From Okeania sp034190295 (GTDB lineage: Bacteria; Cyanobacteriota; Cyanobacteriia; Cyanobacteriales; Microcoleaceae), in NCBI GenBank assembly GCA_034190295.1, contig JAXHSW010000024.1:1-64000 (forward strand): a DNA stretch of 64,000 nucleotides, in the 5' to 3' direction. The notes beneath the pieces were generated by a model. The model ran no database searches. It was not told the DNA's origin and saw only the letters and a program-made list of their open reading frames with translations. Below are positions 16,626-25,634 of this stretch, piece after piece (position 1 is the first letter of the stretch; each line of letters begins with the position of its first letter). The position numbers and the translations under genes are program-made.

Positions 16626-18128
16626 TTAATAATTAGTTGTTAGTTGATTAAAAGTAGGCATATTAATTGGTCTTCGCTCAGTATAATCGCATAAAATTCT
16701 TAAATGATAACCTAAACATCTTTTTTTACAAGTATCAGCAAGGTGTTTTTTACGAATATCAAAAATTTTTGCATATAATCTGTTGACATCTTGTAAATCT
16801 TCTACTTCTATTAAGTTGTTTAGTTGATTTATCAGAGATTGATAATCTGAATCATTTAACTCATCCCTCTTATCTTTGCTTTTAAGCCATAAACATAAAG
16901 GAACTCCCTTTTCTAAAATAATTTCAAATAAATGTTCTTTTGATTTACCTTTAGGCAAACCACAGGATATTTTTAGGATGATTTGCTTCTCTAATTTAAT
17001 TCCTAACTGTTTTATTTGTTGTGGCTTAGATAATAATTTATTTAATTCATTTTCATGTTCAAAAGCTAAAATATTTTCTGCTATTATTGCTGTTTTTCTG
17101 ATTCCCTGCCACTTCTTGATACAAGAGTTTAGCCAACTGGTATTATTTGGTTGTAATCGCTCTAAAGAACGTAAAATTACAGATTTTTCTTCACAAATAG
17201 CTCTTTGTTTTTGTCTAAAAGCATCAGGAATCTTAAACTCAAAATCTTTAGTAAAAAATTTTCTAGTTAAAAATAATTCAACTTTTAAATCATAGTCTTG
17301 ATTTTTAAGTACTTGAGGACGTAGATATTCATTTTGAACTCTATCAATGAATTTATAAATAATATTAGGAATTTCTTGTTCTGAATATCCATTTTCCTTA
17401 ATATCTTCTTTGTTTAGCTCAACTTTAGTATTTTGAGTTTTACCCCAATTCTCAATCAACTCAGCTCGAACATTAAGAAGTGGTTTTGGATTATTTTTGG
17501 TCTTACATCCGAGGGGAGAAATAGTTATCAAAAGATAGCTTTGGAGAGTAGATAATATTTGCTGTTCGTCAGTAATCACTGCATCTGGACAATTTTTTTC
17601 TATCCATCGTCTCAATTTTGGCTTGAGATTATCCTTGATATCTTTAGCAGTCAAAATTTTATCTAGATATTCTTCTACAAAGTCTATAAAACTTGGATAA
17701 GAGTCAAGACGCGAAGTATCTATATCACTTAAAATCTGAGTATCTTCAGTTAATTCTAACAAATGATTTTCTAATTCATCTATATCCTCAAAATCTTCAA
17801 AAAAATCTCTAAAATTTTGATATCCTTTAAAGATTTTTTTTAGTAAAAATATAAGAGAGGATAGTTGTGCATATATTAAGTAACGTTCTTGAATTGATGG
17901 GTATTCCTTATTAACAATCTCTATCAAATCTCTTAATTTTCTTTGATTATCCAATTCCTTTAGCAGATTAATAATTCTAGTTCGATAGTCGCCTCCATAA
18001 ATTTGATTATAAAAATTACGTCCAAATTGATTTTCATGTTCAAGTAATATACTTTTTAATTTATCCTCTGATAATACACTTTCAATTCCTTCACGAAGTT
18101 TAATTCTTTGGCGATCGGTTAATTTCAT
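16626..18128 (-). CDS. VMAP protein with N-terminal EAD-like adaptor domain
   Basis: vWA-MoxR-associated protein of 500 residues. Residues 1-85 form an adaptor-like domain (LTDRQRIKLREGIESVLSED...FGRNFYNQI.GGDYRTRIINL) nearly identical to the C-terminus of the adjacent CHAT protein. About 90-170 is helical. From about 230 to 490 is the VMAP C-terminal region, recognisable by AFRQKQRAICEEKS, then LEKGVPLCLWLK and a Cys-rich end CKKRCLGYHLRILCDY. In described ternary systems VMAP is the hub connecting ATPase and effectors through effector-associated domains. The gene is 14 bp downstream of the CHAT gene. Family assignment rests on motif recognition plus context. Confidence 0.83.
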   Translation of the reverse strand: MKLTDRQRIKLREGIESVLSEDKLKSILLEHENQFGRNFYNQIYGGDYRTRIINLLKELDNQRKLRDLIEIVNKEYPSIQERYLIYAQLSSLIFLLKKIFKGYQNFRDFFEDFEDIDELENHLLELTEDTQILSDIDTSRLDSYPSFIDFVEEYLDKILTAKDIKDNLKPKLRRWIEKNCPDAVITDEQQILSTLQSYLLITISPLGCKTKNNPKPLLNVRAELIENWGKTQNTKVELNKEDIKENGYSEQEIPNIIYKFIDRVQNEYLRPQVLKNQDYDLKVELFLTRKFFTKDFEFKIPDAFRQKQRAICEEKSVILRSLERLQPNNTSWLNSCIKKWQGIRKTAIIAENILAFEHENELNKLLSKPQQIKQLGIKLEKQIILKISCGLPKGKSKEHLFEIILEKGVPLCLWLKSKDKRDELNDSDYQSLINQLNNLIEVEDLQDVNRLYAKIFDIRKKHLADTCKKRCLGYHLRILCDYTERRPINMPTFNQLTTNY

Positions 18129-18142
18129 TTTTCATTTGCAGT

Positions 18143-19531
18143 TTATAAATCTTGAGCAAAATTAGGATACTCATATCTAACAACTTCAATAAAATCATCA
18201 ATAAGTTGTCTATTCTTTAGCTCCCTAATTAAATAAATCAATCTTGTACGATAATCACCTCCTGGAATTTGATTATAAAAATTACGTCCAAATTTATCTT
18301 CATATTCAAACAATATTGTTCTTAATTTATCCTCACTTAATACTGTTTCTATATCTTCACGAAGTTTTCTTTTTTGTGCATCTGTTAAGTTCAAGAAGCT
18401 ATTTTTTTTCTCATTAGATTCTTTTAAAAATAAATGTCCATCTAAAGCATTCATATACACCACAGGAATCGCAAAATCTCGTTTATCATACCCATTCTCA
18501 ATACCTAATTTAAACCGAGCCTTCTGCACCCCTATTTCAACAGAATTACCTTCAATTATTTTTGCATAAAACTCTTTCACAAAACTAATCGCCGTTTGAT
18601 TAGAAACCTTATATTGCATTGCTACAACTACTGGAATTCCTTGCAACATTAAACGAGAAGCAACACTACAAAAAGCATTAGTTTCAGATTGCTTTCCTGT
18701 TTCACAAGCTTGTAAAATCACAATTTTAGGCGTGTTACCACTAAACAATTGACCAAACATCCTAGCATCTTTCCAATCCGCTTCACCCAACTCATTAACT
18801 AAAGCAACCTGCCCTACATCTTCTCCTTCCTTATCAACTAATTGACCGTGACCAATAAAATGAAAAATATCCGGTTTATCTGCTTCTAATCTTTCTACAA
18901 TATCATAGAAATTAAGAGCATCCATAACAGGCAGAAATTCCACTTGTTCTTGTTGACTATCTACTCGTTTTAAATATTGCTGTACTTCCCGATATTCCAC
19001 ATTACTTAATTGATTATCAGCCGTCGGTTTAGAGACAACTAAAGCAATTTTTAGTTTTTCTCCTTCATTAATTTTAATAGATAGTTTATCTGATTCTTCT
19101 AGTTGATATCGACAGCGGTAAAAGTTTAATTTACGGTCAGTTGCCAAAGAAATTTCACCCTGATTATATTTCTGAGGTAAACACATTAACTCCCAAGGAT
19201 AGGCTACCATTTCTGGCATTGCTTCCTCATTTATTTCTAAAATAACTGCTAATATTTGTTGTTGCCTTTTAACAACTTCTTGATAGTATACTAAAAAATC
19301 TTCTCTTAATTGACTGTCAAATAAAGCCTCAAATAAAGCTTCTCCCACTTTAGTAATTTTTCCACCTTCCAAGTTATCAGGAACTATTATAATTTCTCTA
19401 ATTTTATCGTTGATTTTAGCGAGATTTAATTTTCCTGTTAACTGTTCTTTGTTAGCTGATTGAGGAGTTAATTTTCTTACTCTAACCGTACTTTCATTGG
19501 GAACAATAATGTGATAAAAATATTGATTCAT
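18143..19531 (-). CDS. CHAT-domain protease with C-terminal EAD-like adaptor
   Basis: Caspase-HetF-associated-with-TPR (CHAT) peptidase of 462 residues, the probable effector. The catalytic dyad is intact: H228 in HFIGHG and C276 in ILQACETG. The N-terminal 150 residues carry the CHAT-associated region (AYPWELMCLP near 112-121). The C-terminal 84 residues (LTDAQKRKLREDIETVLSED...GGDYRTRLIYL) match the N-terminus of the VMAP protein. This pairing predicts homotypic recruitment of the protease to VMAP. Activation on ligand sensing and cleavage of a host or self substrate would fit the role of CHAT proteases in other conflict systems; the substrate is unknown. It is upstream of VMAP, MoxR and vWA genes in one direction. 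Confidence 0.9.
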   Translation of the reverse strand: MNQYFYHIIVPNESTVRVRKLTPQSANKEQLTGKLNLAKINDKIREIIIVPDNLEGGKITKVGEALFEALFDSQLREDFLVYYQEVVKRQQQILAVILEINEEAMPEMVAYPWELMCLPQKYNQGEISLATDRKLNFYRCRYQLEESDKLSIKINEGEKLKIALVVSKPTADNQLSNVEYREVQQYLKRVDSQQEQVEFLPVMDALNFYDIVERLEADKPDIFHFIGHGQLVDKEGEDVGQVALVNELGEADWKDARMFGQLFSGNTPKIVILQACETGKQSETNAFCSVASRLMLQGIPVVVAMQYKVSNQTAISFVKEFYAKIIEGNSVEIGVQKARFKLGIENGYDKRDFAIPVVYMNALDGHLFLKESNEKKNSFLNLTDAQKRKLREDIETVLSEDKLRTILFEYEDKFGRNFYNQIPGGDYRTRLIYLIRELKNRQLIDDFIEVVRYEYPNFAQDL

Positions 19532-19656
19532 TGTCAGATAAATTATGTAGGGGCGAATGGCATTCGCCCTCTTTTGACTTTTAACTTCCGCGTAACGACA
19601 CTAAGATTTAGGCAATATAATTTGCTGCTCGCCAATCCATTTTTCTTTTACCGAAA

Positions 19657-19785
19657 TATTGGGTTTAAAGCCTCCCCCTTTTAGGGGGATGAAAAAAAAT
19701 CAATTCAGTATTTTCAAGCCTCCGGCTTTAGTGGTCGGTACTGATAACTGATAACTGATAACTGATAACTGATAACTGAAATGAC
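19657..19785. repeat. Composite repeat with internal heptanucleotide tract, copy 1
   Basis: Order of parts: GCCTCCCCCTTTTAGGGGGA hairpin, GATGAAAAAAAATCAATTCAG, CAAGCCTCCGGCTTTAGT, GGTACTGATAACTG repeated as AACTGAT units, ending GAAATGACC. Three related copies lie near 51.8, 55.1 and 62.6 kb with different heptamer copy numbers. This copy reads into the 3' end of the gene at 19714-20664 and supplies its last residues and stop. Confidence 0.8.
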
Positions 19786-20664
19786 CCCAACTGCAAAACT
19801 CTTAGCTGCTTTATCTTTACTCCCAAACAAATTTTTTAAATGACTTGGTAAAGTTGATATTACATCATTTAATTCACCATTAAGCCAATCAATACTTGGT
19901 TCAATCCAGACATTACCAATTAAATCAACAGACTCCAATCCTTTAGGAACTTTGAAAATAATGTCAAATTTTACAGTAGATTTATCCTGAATTTCTGGAT
20001 TTTCAAGTCTCCAGTAACACTGAGAATTATCTTCTCCCTGAGCAAAAAGATTAAACTTACCCAATTTATAATTTAAGCTATCTAAAACAATAAATGTTTT
20101 CAGTTCATTTTGAGTTTTTATATTAGCTTTTAACTTGTCATAATCAGGAAGATTAACTATTTTAGTAAACTCAGAAATATCAACTCCAAATCCCACTTCT
20201 AAATTGGCATCTAGTCCCAAATTCAAGTTGACTCCTGTCTTTAATACAGTTTGCCATTTACTATCTGGAATAATACGATGTACTATTACCTCCTCTTTTC
20301 CTTGAAGACCAAAATCAAGCTGACATTCTAACTTTGAAATCAAAACACTTGGTTGAGTTTTTGGGTCAATACTCGCAACCATAGAATAGAAATCAAACTG
20401 CTTCATCAACTGCTTAATTTCGTAATTCAACTCTACTCCCTTTGCTTCAAAACCTTCTACAGTAAGAGGAATTAATCTACTACTAGGATTGCCAAATTTA
20501 ACAGTAGTTTCCTTCAATCTTTGAATTGCAGTTGCTCCTCTTTTTAACTCTTGAATTTCTCCTCCTGCTAATTCACTTTCCTTGCTTTTTACTGCTTCAA
20601 ATAAATCATTAAGCAAATCTTCTGCTTCATCAAAGTTAGGTAGATTCAATTTATGATTTGTCAT
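19714..20664 (-). CDS. Unknown protein adjacent to the ternary conflict system
   Basis: A 316-residue protein I do not recognise. The N-terminal 50 residues are helical and acidic (FDEAEDLLNDLFEAVKSKE); the middle is predicted mostly beta (VLISKLECQLDFGLQGKEE, VNLNLGLDANLEVGFGVDI). There is no signal peptide or membrane helix. It lies 183 bp upstream of the CHAT gene in the same direction, so it could be the first gene of the conflict operon and a sensor or guarded component; this is inference from position only. The last 23 residues (VISVISYQLSVISYQYRPL...) are translated from the composite repeat and heptanucleotide tract, so the ancestral protein probably ended near KSFAVGV. Confidence 0.6.
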   Translation of the reverse strand: MTNHKLNLPNFDEAEDLLNDLFEAVKSKESELAGGEIQELKRGATAIQRLKETTVKFGNPSSRLIPLTVEGFEAKGVELNYEIKQLMKQFDFYSMVASIDPKTQPSVLISKLECQLDFGLQGKEEVIVHRIIPDSKWQTVLKTGVNLNLGLDANLEVGFGVDISEFTKIVNLPDYDKLKANIKTQNELKTFIVLDSLNYKLGKFNLFAQGEDNSQCYWRLENPEIQDKSTVKFDIIFKVPKGLESVDLIGNVWIEPSIDWLNGELNDVISTLPSHLKNLFGSKDKAAKSFAVGVISVISYQLSVISYQYRPLKPEA

Positions 20665-20941
20665 TGATTTTTGAGGGAAATAATATTTACCAAATAATTA
20701 ATAATTAAGGAAGGTAGAGGACAGAAGGGTTTCTTACCATTGTGACTCAATTCTATACACGCTCCGATGCTACCGGACATGATATGATTGATGTTATCAA
20801 AATAATATGGGTCTAAAACTCCGCCTTTTAAGGCGCAATATTTTTGGAGAGTTGCTCATGCATCCCCTACTTCCCTTCCCCTCCTGGGAGGGGTTAGGGG
20901 TGGGTTAACTTCTGACTTCTGACTTCTGAATTCTGACTTCG
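20665..20941. repeat. Dispersed repeat with CCGCCTTTTAAGGCG motif, copy 1
   Basis: Positions about 20796-20908 read ATCAAAATAATATGGGTCT, CTCCGCCTTTTAAGGCG, ATTTTTGGAG, TTGCTCATGCATCCCCTACT, then GGGAGGGGTTAGGGGTGGGTT. The same order recurs in inverted orientation at 23766-23880 and directly at 31722-31855 and 31936-32010. A heptamer-like TTCTGACTTCTGACTTC tract follows to 20940. No gene is seen. Confidence 0.75.
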
Positions 20942-23542
20942 TTATTCCTTAGCCTTAGCCTCCAAATTTTCCAAGCGACTTTTCAATTCCTGATTTTCTT
21001 TTTTCATTCGATCGAATTCCTGACGTAACTGCTTAAGAGCTTTATCAGAACCAATATTTTTCTGCACTTTCTGTACCCCTTCCTCAGCTCGACGACGTAC
21101 TCGACCATCAGCAGTTTGATCGGCTATACTCTGCAAAATTGAAATGGCTTTAGCAGTTTCCATTTGCCACAATGCAGCCACTACAGACATCTGAGTTAAG
21201 AAAAATGTTTCCCGTGATAATTCCGTTAGTCGTTGCAAAATACGTTCCAAATTAACAGGAGACTGAGCAGTAGAAATTGTTCCTAGAGAACGAATAGCAC
21301 TCAAACGTAACGCCTGCGGTACGCCGATAACAGTGTATTTCAGAATCTGATTCAAAGCAGTTTCAGAAGTCTTCATCTTACTCAACGCTGATATAGCACC
21401 AGAACGCACTACCTCATTCCAACCCTTTTTTTCTGACAACACCCACTTCAACAATTTAATTACCTTTTCCTCAGTTGGCTTTCGATCGGAGTTAGCATTG
21501 GCAGCACCAATATCGCCAATTCCAGACACAGCAGCAGCTTCTACATAATAGCTAGCATCGCCATTTTTCACTATAGATTTTAGTTGCTGATAACTTTTAT
21601 TGGTTTTTATTTGTGTTAGTGCTTCCACCACAGCACGACGCACGCGAGCATCTTCGTCTTTTAAACCTGTAACCAAACTCTCAAAAACCTGGTCTAGTTG
21701 AATTTTTGCCAGTTGTTTCACCACCTCAAGACGCACCCCCCAAAAAGATTCCTCTATCAGCGTTTTTGATAATACTTTCACAACTTCTAAACCACCCTTT
21801 TTCACCAACGCTTCGGCAGCATAAATACGAGATATGGGGTCTGGGTCAAATTCTAATTGTGCTTTTAGCTCCGCCAATGGATATACCAATTTCACTGTTT
21901 TGAGATAGTTATTACCAACATCAAAACTGATAAATTTTGGTTTTTCTGCCAGGGGAAAATAAAAGGTTTGTTCCTGCTCGTGTATTCGTACAGTGAAAGT
22001 TGTCAATTCTGGTTTTTCTTCTTTGAGATAACCAAAAGCAATAGGAATTTTTAGATCGAATAAATCTTTACTTGAATCCCCATTTTTATCATTTTTTATC
22101 AGAGTTTGTTTGACTGTTACTTTAGCTAATTTACTATCACCATCCCAAGCATAATTAACCTGATAATCAGGATGACCGCCCCGAAAAACATATTGGTCAA
22201 ATAAGAATAATAAATTCTTTCCTGTCGCCTGTTCAATTGCTCTTAATAAATCGATAGTTTCCACCGTTTTATGAGCATTATTTTTCACAAAAGTATGAAT
22301 AGCCTTTGTAAATAATTCATCTCCTAATTCAGTTTTAATCATGTGATAAACACAAGCACCTTTTTCATAAAGATGACGGTCATAAAGTTCTATTGCTTCC
22401 CGATAAATATTAGTAACAATCGGACGACGATAACGAGATTTATCCTCAGCAATATAACTTCTAGCTTCTTTCAATAGATAATAAGCAGCATCATCTTCAC
22501 CATATTCATGCTTTGTCCATAATACTTCTGAGTAGGTAGCCATTCCTTCTTTAATCCAGGCATGAGACCAATGTTTAATTACGATTAAATCGCCGAACCA
22601 TTGATGTGCAAGTTCGTGAGCAACTAAACTTTCAGAATTACGATTATCTAAAGCAGCTCTTTCATCTAGTAAACATTTATCTGTGAGTAAAGTTGTAGAG
22701 GTATTTTCCATCCCTCCAAAAATAAATTCATTAACGCAAACTTGAGCATATTTAGGATAGGGATATTTATAGCCAAATTCTTGACTAAAAAATTCTATCA
22801 TTTGGGGAGTTTTGCCCATAGTTCGTAGAGCATCATCTTGACGTTTTTTTTCTACATAATAAGTAACGGGAATACCATTCCATTCATCTTGAATTTCGAC
22901 AAATTTACCCACTGCTAAAGTCATCAAATATGTAGGATGAACTTGTTTTTGCATCCAATGATAAGTTTTGCTATCTTCACTTTCTTCAGTACTTAGAAGT
23001 TCACCGTTAGAGATAGCAATAAATTTATGGGGTACTTTGACACGAATTTCTGATGTCGATAGTTGACCGGGGTAGTCGAAACAGGGAAACCAGTAACGAG
23101 AGTCTTCGTCTTCACCTTGAGTCCAGACTTGGGTGGGTTTATTTGGATAATGTTTGTCAGGAGTGATGAAATATATGCCTCGTTGAGGGTTGTTTGCAGC
23201 GTAGGCGATCGCTACTTTTATTCGTTTACCTGCTTCAGTAACTGGTTGTAGATAAATCTGTAATTCTTCGCCGTCGTAATCAAAAGTTCGTTCAGTGTCG
23301 TTAACTTTAATAGATTTAATTTCTAAGTCAACCGCATCAAGAGTTAATTTATCAATCCCACTCCGTACAGGGTTTAAGCTAATGATACAATTGCCATGAA
23401 AACTGTGATTAGGAATGTCGAGTTCTAGATCGAGGAAAATATGTTCTACTTGGCCTGGACGATCGGGGTTATAATGAGGTTTAGCACCTGGTAACTCAAA
23501 AGATTTGGAATTATTTTCAGAATCAAAGTAGATATTGGACAT
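20942..23542 (-). CDS. M1-family aminopeptidase (PepN-like) with C-terminal HEAT repeats
   Basis: Zinc metallo-aminopeptidase that removes N-terminal residues from peptides. The exopeptidase motif is GGMENTSTT (a GAMEN variant), and the zinc site is HELAHQWFGD with the third ligand Glu in WIKEGMATYSE (about residues 309-332). The N-terminal beta domain (residues 1-200) and a catalytic Tyr region downstream are typical. From about 560 to 830 are HEAT/PBS-lyase-like helical repeats (EDARVRRAVVEALTQI, SRIYAAEALVKKGG), and the end is a coiled coil rich in Lys/Glu. The length of 866 residues is normal for the cyanobacterial type. It is divergent in function from the conflict cluster upstream; the spacing of 277 bp filled by repeats separates them. 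Confidence 0.93.
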   Translation of the reverse strand: MSNIYFDSENNSKSFELPGAKPHYNPDRPGQVEHIFLDLELDIPNHSFHGNCIISLNPVRSGIDKLTLDAVDLEIKSIKVNDTERTFDYDGEELQIYLQPVTEAGKRIKVAIAYAANNPQRGIYFITPDKHYPNKPTQVWTQGEDEDSRYWFPCFDYPGQLSTSEIRVKVPHKFIAISNGELLSTEESEDSKTYHWMQKQVHPTYLMTLAVGKFVEIQDEWNGIPVTYYVEKKRQDDALRTMGKTPQMIEFFSQEFGYKYPYPKYAQVCVNEFIFGGMENTSTTLLTDKCLLDERAALDNRNSESLVAHELAHQWFGDLIVIKHWSHAWIKEGMATYSEVLWTKHEYGEDDAAYYLLKEARSYIAEDKSRYRRPIVTNIYREAIELYDRHLYEKGACVYHMIKTELGDELFTKAIHTFVKNNAHKTVETIDLLRAIEQATGKNLLFLFDQYVFRGGHPDYQVNYAWDGDSKLAKVTVKQTLIKNDKNGDSSKDLFDLKIPIAFGYLKEEKPELTTFTVRIHEQEQTFYFPLAEKPKFISFDVGNNYLKTVKLVYPLAELKAQLEFDPDPISRIYAAEALVKKGGLEVVKVLSKTLIEESFWGVRLEVVKQLAKIQLDQVFESLVTGLKDEDARVRRAVVEALTQIKTNKSYQQLKSIVKNGDASYYVEAAAVSGIGDIGAANANSDRKPTEEKVIKLLKWVLSEKKGWNEVVRSGAISALSKMKTSETALNQILKYTVIGVPQALRLSAIRSLGTISTAQSPVNLERILQRLTELSRETFFLTQMSVVAALWQMETAKAISILQSIADQTADGRVRRRAEEGVQKVQKNIGSDKALKQLRQEFDRMKKENQELKSRLENLEAKAKE

Positions 23543-24296
23543 TCGGTGTGATTGATTGATATGTATTGGACAAAAATCTAGTATATCTTTTAGTCGTTTG
23601 AGCCGTAACCCTAAACAGCAATATTTAGATAATTGTAAATAGCATTATACAATTATCTGATAGTTTTATCCTTGCAACGCTTTTCAGGTTGATAAACCAC
23701 ATCGTCATAACCAACACTCAGTAGGGGCGTTTTGCTCCGCAACTTAACGCGCGTCAGAAGTCAGAACTTAACCCACCCCTAACCCCTCCGGTAGAGGGGA
23801 AGTAGGGGATGCGTGAGCAACTCTCCAAAAATATTTCGCCTTAAAAGACGGGGTTGCGCGACCCTTATGATTTTGATAATAAAGCAGCAGCTTTGCGGAG
23901 CGCAAATGGCCATTCACTCCTACTGTGGTCTACTGAAATGAAAACCGCTGTATTGTAAGTAATTATCCGAACATGATATAAGTCCCGAACCAGCTAAAAT
24001 TTACTAAATTCCAACTTGATTCGGCAATTCCCCTCCCGTTATAATATTCGATTTAACGTTCAATTATCTTTGTTTTAGAAGCTCCCGTTATAATCGCGAG
24101 ATTTAACGGGAGAGAACTTCACATAGAAACACAACTTCTGGTAGATAACTAAACACCTTCTTCCTTCTTCCTTCAAAAAACCTATCCTATATAGCACTAC
24201 GCAAATAGGTTAGGACATTTATAAATGCTCAAAGTTAGTCAGGGATTACTTCTGACTTTTGACTTCTGACTTTTTACTTTTGACTTGCGCGTAGCG
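23543..24296. repeat. 754-bp gene-free spacer made largely of dispersed repeats
   Basis: Positions 23766-23880 are an inverted copy of the CCGCCTTTTAAGGCG repeat (here CGCCTTAAAAGACGGGG). About 24010-24115 has an inverted duplication around CTCCCGTTATAAT and GATTTAACG. About 24160-24300 has CTTCCTTCTTCC and CTTTTGACTTCTGAC heptamer-like tracts running to the stop of the glycosyltransferase. I see no gene, RNA or convincing promoter. Confidence 0.65.
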
Positions 24297-25463
24297 CTAC
24301 ACCAACTCCTGATAAAAATTAAATAACTGCCTAGCTAAAGCTTGATTTGTATACCGATCCATTGCTTTTTCATAACCCTTTTTCCCTAACTCCTCAGTTA
24401 ATTCTTTTTGCTCCATCAACTGCATTAAACAATTTTTCAATTCCTCAAAATTTCCCTCTGGAAATACCAAACCAGCATCCCCAATTACATAAGGAATTTC
24501 TCCAGAATCAGAACCTATTACAGGTACTTGACAAGCCATTGCTTCAATTAAAACATGACCAAATTGTTCTTTCCAACCCACAGAAGTTAAAGTTTTAAAC
24601 TTATAAGTAGTTTCTGATGGCAATACTAAAGTACTCATCAGATTAATATATTTTTGTACATGGTCGTGGGGAACACTTTCGACTAAAATTAACCGTTCTT
24701 TAATTCCTAATTCTGCTGCTTTTTCTAATAAAGTCGATTGTAATTCACCCCTTCCTAATAATAACCATTTCCAAGGTTTTTCTCGTAAACCTGCCAAAGC
24801 TTCAGTTAATGTGAGTAATCCCTTTTCCTCAACAAAACGACCCACAAAACCCACCACAAAATCATCAGGTTTAATTCCCAAACTATCTTTTAATTCTGGC
24901 TGAGATTCTGGTTTAAACAAACTTTCATCTACTCCCAATTGAGGCATAACTTTAATCGGACCTTTGTAACCTCGTTCTCTTAAAATATCTTCTCCATCTT
25001 GATTTCCAGCAACAATTCCATCAGTATTTTTAAGGTTATAAGATTCTAGTAAAGAAATTGGAAACTTGAGAGTATAAGGTAAATTCCACCAAGTAAAAAA
25101 TAGATTTTTAGCTTTGAGTCCTAAAAGTTTATTAAAAGTAATAAATTGAGCATAAGTTAAAGCTTTAGAACCCTGTTCTACTTGAATAATATCGGGTTTA
25201 AATTTTCGTAGCAAACTAATTAATTCAGGACCAAAAGTCAGTAAAGCTTGATTATTTTCGCTGTAATTAGAAATCGGTACTACTTGAAAAGAACCCTCAT
25301 CAATAAATTGGGTTTCTACAATTTGACTTTGCACTCCTTTAGGGTTCCAACGTTTAGGAACAACAACCGTAACTTCAATACCCGCTTCTAGTTTGGCTAA
25401 AGCGCGTAATTTTTCCCGGTTTAAGTCAACAATATAGGTGTGGCTAGCTACTAATATTTTCAT
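24297..25463 (-). CDS. Family 4 (GT-B) glycosyltransferase, polysaccharide biosynthesis
   Basis: A 388-residue retaining glycosyltransferase. The GT-B C-terminal domain shows VGFVGRFVEEKGLLTLTEAL (about 205-224), a nucleotide-sugar site with EQFGHVLIEAMACQVPVIGS and the E-x7-E motif, and GEIPYVIGDAGLVFPEG. The N-terminal half binds the acceptor; it lacks a signal peptide and is probably peripheral on the inner membrane. Together with the genes at 26742-27749 and 28052-29680 it probably acts in export polysaccharide synthesis (compare hormogonium polysaccharide GTs of Nostoc); the exact sugar is unknown. Confidence 0.87.
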   Translation of the reverse strand: MKILVASHTYIVDLNREKLRALAKLEAGIEVTVVVPKRWNPKGVQSQIVETQFIDEGSFQVVPISNYSENNQALLTFGPELISLLRKFKPDIIQVEQGSKALTYAQFITFNKLLGLKAKNLFFTWWNLPYTLKFPISLLESYNLKNTDGIVAGNQDGEDILRERGYKGPIKVMPQLGVDESLFKPESQPELKDSLGIKPDDFVVGFVGRFVEEKGLLTLTEALAGLREKPWKWLLLGRGELQSTLLEKAAELGIKERLILVESVPHDHVQKYINLMSTLVLPSETTYKFKTLTSVGWKEQFGHVLIEAMACQVPVIGSDSGEIPYVIGDAGLVFPEGNFEELKNCLMQLMEQKELTEELGKKGYEKAMDRYTNQALARQLFNFYQELV

Positions 25464-25634
25464 GGTTATTATTGGATAATTTACTATTTATAGTGTTTGT
25501 TAGCATTTTCAGAAAAAAGTTGAAGCTAATGGCATTCGCCCTCGCTTGTCTAATTTTTACTTGCTCTTAGTATTACTTAAACATTGATTTTTCATAAAAA
25601 AAATAACTTTCCTATCTATCACCTTTTTGTTTCA

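Noticed and set aside
16876..17295. 139-aa plus-strand frame opposite the VMAP gene
   Set aside because: It is antisense to a well-supported coding region and has no recognisable domain.
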